Shown here: piece by piece, positions 1 through 5,126 of the stretch
How positions within the stretch are numbered: the first letter of the stretch is position 1
Layout of the letters: the number at the start of each line of letters is the position of its first letter
Source of the DNA: Bifidobacterium breve
GTDB taxonomy: Bacteria; Actinomycetota; Acidimicrobiia; Acidimicrobiales; Ilumatobacteraceae
Direction of reading: 5' to 3'
Assembly (NCBI GenBank): GCA_945869715.1
Contig: CAMBPP010000094.1
Coordinates: 1-5,723 of the forward strand
Length of the DNA stretch: 5,723 nucleotides
Position numbers and translations under genes: made by a program
Notes under the pieces: model-generated
The model's input: the letters and a program-made list of their open reading frames with translations, nothing else
Database searches by the model: none
Told to the model about the DNA's origin: nothing

Positions 1-103
1 ACTCGGTGCGCGTGGGGTTTTGGGTGAAGAGATTGCTGATTGCAACTTTTTCTAATGCATTTGCCGCTGCACCCACGTTGTTCCAAGCAGAACTCATACC
101 CAT
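1..103 (-). CDS. pgi: Glucose-6-phosphate isomerase, N-terminal fragment (cut by window edge)
   Basis: Only the first 34 codons are present; the gene continues beyond position 1. The peptide begins MGMSSAWNNVGAAANALEK and runs into a Leu-Phe-Thr-Gln-Asn-Pro-Thr-Arg stretch at residues 25-32. Glucose-6-phosphate isomerases open with Trp, then about 18 residues of helix, then Leu-Phe-x-x-Asp/Asn-x-x-Arg. The Trp-to-LeuPhe spacing here equals that of E. coli Pgi as I recall it, without gaps. The family interconverts glucose 6-phosphate and fructose 6-phosphate in the cytoplasm (glycolysis and gluconeogenesis). The start is ATG at 103; a second in-frame ATG lies at 97 and no strong Shine-Dalgarno separates the two. 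The upstream lipoprotein gene stops one codon before, in the same frame, so translation may be coupled. The call rests on a short N-terminus only, and the catalytic region is not visible. Confidence 0.7.
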   Translation of the reverse strand, partial: MGMSSAWNNVGAAANALEKVAISNLFTQNPTRTE

Positions 104-106
104 ACG

Positions 107-1348
107 CTAACTGCCCAAGGGCTGTATCTCGGTGAATAGTTCAATGGGATTTCCCTTTGTACCACCGCGTATATCTACTAAATCACCATTTTTTACTTGT
201 GATAACCCCACCTGCGATGTACACAAAGCAACATATGACAACGCGAGTGCACATTGGGGAGACTGTGAGAAACCACGAATGTTTTTAACAGAAGCATTCA
301 AGCCTGCTTTCACTTCGGCCAAGCTGAGATTGCGTTCAGTTCGTTCGCTCAGAAGATCTACCAATGCGAGCACTGCAGCACGAATACCTTCACGATACGA
401 CGAGACCCAGTTCTTCAGCCCAAATTCAGCATCGCGAACATTGGTGAAATCATTCCCGTATCTTGCGACGAACCAATTTTCCGTTTCGCTTATTGTGTTC
501 TGCAATGCACATGCATCTGTGGCGAGCACAACGGGCTTAGTTGTTAATGAGTTCACCCACTTTGCAAAACCAGAACAGCTTTCCCCTACAACGTCGGCTA
601 TCACCATTGAAGAATCGATCCCAGCATCAGTGAGTAGTTCCACCACCTCTTCACTTATTGCATCGTCAGGAACAACAACTTCGGAAATATTTTCAACGCG
701 CAGCCCCGACTTCACCAAGACCGGTCGCACAATTGATGCAAAAATTGATTTCGATTCTTCGCTGCCGCTATGAACAACGCTGATGCTTTTGTTCTCACCA
801 GCGAATTCGCCCGCAGCCACAATGGCCAACGACAGCATGAGCCCGGGCATTCCTGGCGTGATGGCCGTCATTTTTTGAGAGACCAGCACAGACACACCAA
901 TAGGGTTAGCTACCACCACTGGGGTATCTTCAGACGCTTCTTCCAGTGCTGCGCCAATATCTCCAACCCCTTCATCGGTCGCCAAAATGGCGTACACCTT
1001 GTTTTGTGCAAACTCTGCAACACAGTCACCCAGTGTTTTTTCCGGAGAAACTTTGCATTCCAGCAGAGCTAGTGGCCTACCACCTACACCTCTGCGTTGT
1101 ACATTCACATACTTCGCAATCTCTTGCAGCACACTGGCTTGCGAGGAGCGCGTGAGCACCCCTAATGCCACGGGCTCCCCCGACGCTGCAGGAACTGTGC
1201 TTGTGGTGGAAGATGCAACGGGCTGCACAGTTGTGGAGGGCGAAGTACTGGTGGATGCAGGAGTGCTCGATGCCCCACACGACGCCGTGACGGCCAGAAC
1301 AGCAACTAGACAATGGATTCGCGCTCTGGGTCTTTTACATTTCACCAC
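107..1348 (-). CDS. Putative lipoprotein, periplasmic-binding-protein type 1 fold (branched-chain amino acid ABC transporter substrate-binding-like)
   Basis: The 413-residue protein has a lipoprotein-type signal: basic n-region KCKRPRAR (residues 3-10), a short hydrophobic stretch to about 20, then Thr-Ala-Ser-Cys with Cys24 as the likely lipidation site. Thr at the -3 position is unusual for a lipobox. Residues 25-58 are a Ser/Thr/Pro-rich linker. From about 59 the sequence fits the type 1 periplasmic-binding fold: a first strand (VALGVL), the RGVGGRPLALLEC segment (86-98) typical of LivJ-like binding proteins, then alternating strands such as PVVVANPIG (143-151), SISVVHSGS (188-196) and KPVVLATDAC (271-280). 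Such proteins capture small solutes outside the membrane for an ABC importer. No permease or ATPase gene is adjacent, so the ligand and partner are unknown. The start is the first of two tandem GTG codons (1348 and 1345), without a clear Shine-Dalgarno; leaderless translation is possible. It is followed after 3 bases by the pgi-like gene. Confidence 0.7.
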   Translation of the reverse strand: MVKCKRPRARIHCLVAVLAVTASCGASSTPASTSTSPSTTVQPVASSTTSTVPAASGEPVALGVLTRSSQASVLQEIAKYVNVQRRGVGGRPLALLECKVSPEKTLGDCVAEFAQNKVYAILATDEGVGDIGAALEEASEDTPVVVANPIGVSVLVSQKMTAITPGMPGLMLSLAIVAAGEFAGENKSISVVHSGSEESKSIFASIVRPVLVKSGLRVENISEVVVPDDAISEEVVELLTDAGIDSSMVIADVVGESCSGFAKWVNSLTTKPVVLATDACALQNTISETENWFVARYGNDFTNVRDAEFGLKNWVSSYREGIRAAVLALVDLLSERTERNLSLAEVKAGLNASVKNIRGFSQSPQCALALSYVALCTSQVGLSQVKNGDLVDIRGGTKGNPIELFTEIQPLGS

Positions 1349-1361
1349 TCGTGTTTACACT
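1334..1361 (+). promoter_or_regulatory. Candidate sigma-70-type promoter for the SnoaL-like gene
   Basis: TTTACA (1334-1339) and TACACT (1356-1361) are separated by 16 bases. They match the -35 and -10 consensus at 5 and 4 of 6 positions. Transcription would begin near 1368, after the upstream in-frame ATG at 1362, which favours the downstream ATG at 1401. The element overlaps the start codons of the divergent lipoprotein gene. It was picked by eye and chance matches of this quality are common. Confidence 0.3.
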
Positions 1362-1392
1362 ATGACGACCGCTGAATTGCGGACTTTCTCTA

Positions 1393-1397
1393 GGGGG
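1393..1397 (+). promoter_or_regulatory. Shine-Dalgarno (GGGGG within AGGGGGA) fixing the start at 1401
   Basis: The purine run AGGGGGA ends 2 bases before ATG 1401, with its last G at 1397. It decides between the in-frame ATGs at 1362 and 1401 in favour of 1401. Spacing is slightly short, but no comparable site precedes 1362. Confidence 0.5.
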
Positions 1398-1400
1398 AAC

Positions 1401-1892
1401 ATGAGCGCAGCACTTTCCGACCACGATGCCATTCGACAAGTTGCGGCCAGGTACGCACGCGGCGTAGACCGCCTCGACGGCGACCTCATGAAATCGGCTT
1501 ATTGGCCAGAGGCCACCGACGACCACGGGGTCTTTGTGGGAAATGCAATGGCATTTTGCGACCGCGTGATTGACTCTCACCAACGCTTCACCGCCACCAT
1601 GCACTGTTGCATGAACCATGCCATCGAAGTGAGCGGCACCAAAGGTTCGGGCGAAATATACAACGTCACTTACGTGTTTCGCTCCGACAATGGCGTTGAC
1701 TTTCTCGATACCTGGTTTGGGCGTTATCTCGACCAATATGAAAATCGCAACGGCGAATGGCGCATCATTGAGCGCATTTGCGTGCACGAGAACACCACGA
1801 GCCAATCAATTGACTCACATATGCCCATTGACTCGGCAAAATTTCGCCACGGAAGTATTGACCGCGGTACCGCTACTCCACTTGGCTATTAG
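1401..1892 (+). CDS. SnoaL-like / NTF2-like family protein (possible dehydratase or isomerase)
   Basis: The 163-residue protein has the length and pattern of SnoaL-like alpha+beta-barrel proteins. An N-terminal helix carries RYARGVDRLDGD (17-28), followed by YWPEATDDHGVFVGN (34-48), a THC-type segment with Met-His at 67-68, EIYNVTYVFR (85-94), GRYLDQYE (107-114) and the characteristic EWRIIERICVHE (119-130). Tyr18, Asp23 and His68 line up with the Tyr, Asp and His used for acid-base chemistry in BaiE-type bile-acid dehydratases; the Tyr-Asp spacing of five is the same. That suggests a small hydrophobic or steroid-like ligand and an enzymatic role, but this fold serves many reactions and the substrate cannot be read. 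The start at 1401 is chosen by its Shine-Dalgarno; the open frame extends upstream to 987 only because it crosses the antisense of the lipoprotein gene. Its TAG stop overlaps the stop of the convergent downstream gene by 4 bases. Confidence 0.75.
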   Translation: MSAALSDHDAIRQVAARYARGVDRLDGDLMKSAYWPEATDDHGVFVGNAMAFCDRVIDSHQRFTATMHCCMNHAIEVSGTKGSGEIYNVTYVFRSDNGVDFLDTWFGRYLDQYENRNGEWRIIERICVHENTTSQSIDSHMPIDSAKFRHGSIDRGTATPLGY

Positions 1893-2299
1893 CCACGACC
1901 CACAAGGTCTAATGCACCAAGAACTTGCATTTCAATAGCCGAGCGAGCGTCGAGCACTTCTTTCACAGCATCAATGCGGCCTTGGTCGCCACTGCGAAAT
2001 GCTGCGCCCACCTCACTAGAAAGCAGTGAACTGACCTCGTGATACCACTCCAGCACGTCTTCTAAGTGCAAACTTGCTGGCTGGCCAATGGGCTTACCAG
2101 TCAGCGCACCAATTTTTTCTGCCTCTTCATGCACCCATGCAATTTCATGTGCGGCACGACGTGAACAGCCCATGAGAATTTGATCAATTTGTTGCAACAT
2201 AATTTTGGTGGTCTCGGTTTGCACTTCACTCGCTACCACTGTGCGCAACTCTTCAGCAATACCAGCGAGCAATTGTTCGGTTGTTGGTCGTGAAAACAT
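1889..2299 (-). CDS. Small helical protein, DUF6285-like / LvaB-like partner of the phosphotransferase
   Basis: The 136-residue protein looks almost entirely alpha-helical and has no signal peptide or membrane segment. It opens with PTTEQLLAGIAEELRT (5-20), resembling the start of DUF6285 proteins, then a helix with SRRAAHEIAWVHEEAEKI (46-63) and a C-terminal helix around 107-132. In many actinobacteria and proteobacteria a small protein of this type lies directly beside an APH-family phosphotransferase; in Pseudomonas levulinate catabolism the small LvaB is needed with the kinase LvaA. That the two products form a complex is inference from the context. Its ATG abuts the TAA stop of the upstream kinase gene and is preceded by a strong GGAGG, so the two genes are co-transcribed and probably made in fixed ratio. 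Family assignment is by resemblance only; an unrelated helical protein is possible. Confidence 0.55.
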   Translation of the reverse strand: MFSRPTTEQLLAGIAEELRTVVASEVQTETTKIMLQQIDQILMGCSRRAAHEIAWVHEEAEKIGALTGKPIGQPASLHLEDVLEWYHEVSSLLSSEVGAAFRSGDQGRIDAVKEVLDARSAIEMQVLGALDLVGRG

Positions 2300-3349
2300 T
2301 TATTTTCCTCCATTTGCTGCAGCAGCAATTTTTTTCAATGGCTCAGAGAGTTGCCCCAGGAAATCGAGCCACATACTTTGACCAAAGAGCACCGAACTCA
2401 AGTTGAACACCGAGTTGAACAAATGATTTTCGCCCTTTGCCCAAGCAGCACCACCCTTCATCAACTGCTCTACGGTACCCACCACACCCAGCACCAAGAA
2501 ATACGCAACAGTTGCTGGGTTCACTTGCAGTTCGTTGAGACCCGTGAGTTCGCGGTAACGAGCACAGAACCCTTCAATGCCGTCGTCGCCCAAAAGGTCT
2601 GGTGGTGAAGCTTGCGACACCGCTTTGAAATACCCAATGTCTTCACGTGGGTCGCCAATGCCGGCAAGTTCCCAGTCGATGACTTCAATATGCCCATCGG
2701 CAGTCACCATCACGTTGGCGCACTGGAAGTCGCCGTGCATGAGCACCAGCGGTGCTGGCGGCGGGCGATGCGCATCGAGCCATTCGGCAACATAATGAAA
2801 CACAGGAAGCGACTCCACATGGTTATTGCTTGCTTCACGCCACGAGTTAATGCGCTTGGTCATGTAAGCATCCCAGCTTGCTGGGCGTTCCATGCTCGCT
2901 GGCAAAGAACTAATAGGAATGCTCTGATACGAAGCAATTGCTTCCGCAAGACGAATATTCAAACCGTCAATGGAGTTTCCTGCAGCAACGTACGGCAGAA
3001 ACGAGGTAGAACGTGAAAAGTCCATCACAATTGCCAAGGTTCCGAGGTCTTCGCCCGTTGCATCGAAATGCACCGCTTGAGGAGTGCGCACACCGGCATC
3101 ACCAACAATGCGCAAAAGTTCATACTCTTGCACTCGGATTGTATACAGCAAACTCTTGTCGGCTGGTGGATCGCCACGTAATACAAAAGTAGAAGTAATG
3201 CCATCGTGCGCTATGTCTGCCCGGGCTAACAAGCGGCTATAGCCACCCGTCATCACTTCATACTTCTGAACACAGACGTTTTTCCACGTTGGCTCTACCT
3301 TTTCGAAAAAGGCCTGTACCCGTTGTGGCATTTCCTCTAAATGACGCAC
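2300..3349 (-). CDS. APH-family phosphotransferase, LvaA/ACAD10-type (putative hydroxyacyl-CoA kinase)
   Basis: The 349-residue protein has a protein-kinase-like aminoglycoside phosphotransferase fold (PF01636/COG3173). Visible landmarks are a nucleotide loop TGGYSRL (34-40), the strand FVLRGDPP (55-62) in the usual lysine region, a helix with EYELLR (75-80), and a hinge near AIVMDF (106-111). The catalytic loop is HGDFQCANVMV (205-215) with Asp207 and Asn212, and the metal-binding segment is IDWELAGIGDPREDIG (224-239) with Asp225. These mark an active ATP-dependent kinase. Close relatives sit beside acyl-CoA enzymes rather than resistance genes; LvaA and the kinase domains of ACAD10/11 phosphorylate 4-hydroxyacyl-CoAs. 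An antibiotic substrate is therefore unlikely, though the true acceptor is not shown by sequence. The GTG start at 3349 has a GGGGG site 4 bases upstream; ATG at 3331 is an alternative, but its GAGGAA is in direct contact with it. It follows the mutase gene after 59 bases and abuts the small partner gene. Confidence 0.8.
   Translation of the reverse strand: MRHLEEMPQRVQAFFEKVEPTWKNVCVQKYEVMTGGYSRLLARADIAHDGITSTFVLRGDPPADKSLLYTIRVQEYELLRIVGDAGVRTPQAVHFDATGEDLGTLAIVMDFSRSTSFLPYVAAGNSIDGLNIRLAEAIASYQSIPISSLPASMERPASWDAYMTKRINSWREASNNHVESLPVFHYVAEWLDAHRPPPAPLVLMHGDFQCANVMVTADGHIEVIDWELAGIGDPREDIGYFKAVSQASPPDLLGDDGIEGFCARYRELTGLNELQVNPATVAYFLVLGVVGTVEQLMKGGAAWAKGENHLFNSVFNLSSVLFGQSMWLDFLGQLSEPLKKIAAAANGGK
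2307..2311 (-). promoter_or_regulatory. Strong Shine-Dalgarno GGAGG inside the end of the kinase gene
   Basis: On the minus strand GGAGG lies 7 bases before ATG 2299, inside the last codons of the phosphotransferase gene. The intervening bases contain that gene's TAA stop, directly joined to the ATG (TAAATG). It confirms the start of the small helical protein. Confidence 0.75.
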
Positions 3350-3353
3350 GATT

Positions 3354-3358
3354 CCCCC
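3354..3358 (-). promoter_or_regulatory. Shine-Dalgarno (GGGGG) supporting the GTG start at 3349
   Basis: On the minus strand GGGGGAATC precedes GTG 3349, leaving 4 bases between the last G and the start codon. This favours the GTG over the internal ATG at 3331. Confidence 0.5.
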
Positions 3359-3381
3359 AATCGATACTGTGGCTTTGTCAA

Positions 3382-3394
3382 CACCAAGTTGGTG
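3382..3394. repeat. Perfect short inverted repeat in the mutase-kinase gap
   Basis: CACCAA and TTGGTG are separated by a single base in the 59-base gap. As RNA it would make a weak hairpin of about 5 pairs with no T-run, so it is not a convincing terminator. It could be a protein site, an mRNA-processing element, or chance. Confidence 0.3.
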
Positions 3395-3408
3395 CGGTCA
3401 TTACCCTC

Positions 3409-5058
3409 TTAGATAGTTGGCACTTCAACATGGCGCCCGAACACGTTCGCCATGGTGTTCATCATTTCGCCCAAAGTTGCATATGCCTTTGAAGCCTCAA
3501 TGAGAGTCGGCATGAGATTGACCGACGGATCGGCTGCTTCTTTTGCCAACTTTGCCAAGACAGCATCGACTGCGGTCTGGTTACGGTCGTGCTTCACAAC
3601 GTCGAGACGCTTCAGCTGACGAGCCTCATCTTCATTGGTGATTTGCAAAATATCGAGGCTGTCGTCTTCATTGCCCTCTTTGAATTTGCTCACACCAACA
3701 ATGGTGCGACGCCCTTGGTTAAAAGCACGCTCAAGTTCATATGCCGAGTCTGCAATGCGACCCTGGAACCAGTTTTCTTCGATTCCGCGAATACAACCTT
3801 CAAGAATGGAGCCTTCACCAAGTTTGTCGAGGTGGGCAAAAATTTCTTCTGCCTGACGTTCCATTTCATCGGTGAGTTCTTCAACGAACCATGATCCACC
3901 AAGTGGGTCGGCAACATGGGTGACGTTGGTTTCAAAGGCAATGACTTGCTGTGTGCGCAATGCAATACGTGCGGTCTTCTCGGTCGGCAATGCAAGTGCT
4001 TCGTCCATTGAGTTGGTGTGCAAGCTCTGTGTACCACCCAAAACACCAGCGAGAGCTTCAATTGCCGTACGCACAATGTTTACTTCTGGCTGCTGCGCAG
4101 TAAGCGACACACCTGCAGTTTGTGTATGGAAACGCAACTGCATGGAGCGGTCGAGCTTGGCGCCATAACGCTCTTTCAACCAACGTGCCCAAATGCGACG
4201 AGCAGCACGGTACTTCGCAATTTCTTCAAAGAAGTCAATGTGTGCGTTGAAGAAAAACGACAAACGTGGAGCAAATGAGTCGATGGGCAGACCAGCTTGC
4301 AACGCGAGTTCAACGTATGCAAAACCGTTGGCAATAGTAAATGCCAATTCCTCGGCGGCAGTAGAGCCCGCTTCGCGAATGTGGTAACCCGAAATGGAAA
4401 TGGAGTGCCACTTCGGCATTTCCTCGGCAGTGAACGCAATGGTGTCGCGCACCAAACGCATGCTCTGACGTGGAGGGAACACAAATTCTTTTTGTGCTTG
4501 GTATTCCTTCAAGATGTCGTTCTGCAAGGTGCCGCCAACGCGGGCACGATTCACGCCAGCTTTTTCTGCCTGTGCAATGAACATGGCGAAAATAACGGCT
4601 GCTGGCGAGTTGATGGTCATTGACGTTGTGATTTGTGACAGATCGATACCTGAGTAGAGGTCTTCCATGTCGGACAAGGTGTCAATAGCTACACCGCAAC
4701 GACCCACTTCGCCTTCAGACATTTCATCGTCGGAGTCGAGGCCCAAAAGTGTGGGCATGTCGAACGCGGTCGAGAGTCCGTCGCCACCCGACTTGATGAT
4801 TTCTTTAAAGCGCCAGTTGGTGTCTTCAGCAGTACCAAAGCCAGCGAACATACGCATGGTCCACAACTTCGAGCGATACATAGAGGCATATGGCCCACGT
4901 GTGTATGGGTACACGCCAGGGTGCTCGGCATCTTCCGGCCCGTACACAGGCTTAATAGGAATACCCGACATCGTGGTGTATTCGCCCTCACGCAATTTCG
5001 ATGCCTCAAAGGCCTCGCTCCACTCTTGGCGCGGTGAGATTTTCTTGGCATCAGTCAT
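3409..5058 (-). CDS. Acyl-CoA mutase large subunit, isobutyryl-CoA mutase-type signature, no B12 domain
   Basis: The 549-residue protein matches the catalytic TIM-barrel chain of the methylmalonyl-CoA mutase family (TIGR00641-like), which rearranges acyl-CoA carbon skeletons with adenosylcobalamin. Landmarks: TRGPYASMYRSKLWTMRMF (53-71), GLSTAFDMPTLLGLDSD (94-110), GGTLQNDILKEY (175-186), SISISGYHIREAG (219-231), APRLSFFFNAHIDFFEEIAK (263-282), RFHTQTAGVSLTAQQ (309-323), GGTQSLHTNSMDEAL (341-355) and DPLGGSW (384-390). Numbering is offset by 18 from Propionibacterium MutA without gaps, so active-site His244 is His226 and Tyr243 is Tyr225. The specificity positions Tyr89 and Arg207 are Phe71 and Gln189, as in isobutyryl-CoA mutase IcmA; Ala98 replaces the Asp of 2-hydroxyisobutyryl-CoA mutase. 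The chain ends where the B12 domain (DxHxxG) would follow in MutA, so a separate small subunit must bind cobalamin; none is in the window. A GAAGGA site picks ATG 5058 over upstream in-frame TTG 5112 and ATG 5091. It is likely first in the cluster with the kinase and its partner. Confidence 0.88.
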   Translation of the reverse strand: MTDAKKISPRQEWSEAFEASKLREGEYTTMSGIPIKPVYGPEDAEHPGVYPYTRGPYASMYRSKLWTMRMFAGFGTAEDTNWRFKEIIKSGGDGLSTAFDMPTLLGLDSDDEMSEGEVGRCGVAIDTLSDMEDLYSGIDLSQITTSMTINSPAAVIFAMFIAQAEKAGVNRARVGGTLQNDILKEYQAQKEFVFPPRQSMRLVRDTIAFTAEEMPKWHSISISGYHIREAGSTAAEELAFTIANGFAYVELALQAGLPIDSFAPRLSFFFNAHIDFFEEIAKYRAARRIWARWLKERYGAKLDRSMQLRFHTQTAGVSLTAQQPEVNIVRTAIEALAGVLGGTQSLHTNSMDEALALPTEKTARIALRTQQVIAFETNVTHVADPLGGSWFVEELTDEMERQAEEIFAHLDKLGEGSILEGCIRGIEENWFQGRIADSAYELERAFNQGRRTIVGVSKFKEGNEDDSLDILQITNEDEARQLKRLDVVKHDRNQTAVDAVLAKLAKEAADPSVNLMPTLIEASKAYATLGEMMNTMANVFGRHVEVPTI

Positions 5059-5064
5059 GTGGGG

Positions 5065-5070
5065 TCCTTC
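5065..5070 (-). promoter_or_regulatory. Shine-Dalgarno GAAGGA fixing the mutase start at 5058
   Basis: On the minus strand GAAGGA precedes ATG 5058 by 6 bases, a good distance. Upstream in-frame starts (ATG 5091, TTG 5112) lack such a site and would add residues not seen at the family N-terminus. Confidence 0.65.
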
Positions 5071-5088
5071 ATTCGAGAATCGTTCTGG

Positions 5089-5108
5089 CATCAGCACCCG
5101 GGCTGATG
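5089..5108. promoter_or_regulatory. Inverted repeat, candidate operator between divergent mutase and nitroreductase genes
   Basis: CATCAGC (5089-5095) and GCTGATG (5102-5108) are perfect 7-base arms around a 6-base spacer that is part of CCCGGG. The element lies in the 68-base divergent region, 31 bases upstream of the mutase ATG and 18 bases upstream of the nitroreductase ATG at 5127. Size and position suit a dimeric repressor of the TetR or GntR kind controlling both directions. The regulator is not in the window, and an RNA hairpin in a 5' leader is the alternative. Confidence 0.4.
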
Positions 5109-5126
5109 ACAACTAGTCTAAATCTT

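Noticed and set aside
132..773. 213-codon open frame on the plus strand opposite the lipoprotein gene
   Set aside because: Its translation is low-complexity Ser/Thr/Phe-rich sequence without domains, mirroring the codons of the real minus-strand gene.
1180..1290. Possible repeat array in the Ser/Thr-rich linker region
   Set aside because: The bases are irregular; the bias comes from a Ser/Thr/Pro linker after the lipobox, not from a unit repeat.
987..1400. N-terminal extension of the SnoaL-like frame from 987
   Set aside because: It is antisense to the well-supported lipoprotein gene, has no family resemblance, and a Shine-Dalgarno plus a candidate promoter place the start at 1401.
1335..1805. 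156-codon minus-strand frame opposite the SnoaL-like gene
   Set aside because: It is a frame shadow without a recognisable domain, and it would overlap both the SnoaL-like coding region and the divergent promoter region.
2300..3349. Aminoglycoside or macrolide resistance gene
   Set aside because: The APH fold is clear, but the acyl-CoA neighbourhood, the small partner gene and the absence of mobile-element signs point to an LvaA/ACAD10-type metabolic kinase.
3350..3381. Full promoter in the mutase-kinase gap based on TTGACA
   Set aside because: No -10 hexamer lies 15-19 bases downstream; that stretch leads into the G-run of the Shine-Dalgarno.
3382..3394. Intrinsic terminator between mutase and kinase
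   Set aside because: The stem is only about 5 pairs and no T-run follows on either strand.
5059..5112. Mutase start at TTG 5112 or ATG 5091
   Set aside because: There is no Shine-Dalgarno for either, the added residues are not family-like, and the region contains the inverted repeat; GAAGGA supports ATG 5058.
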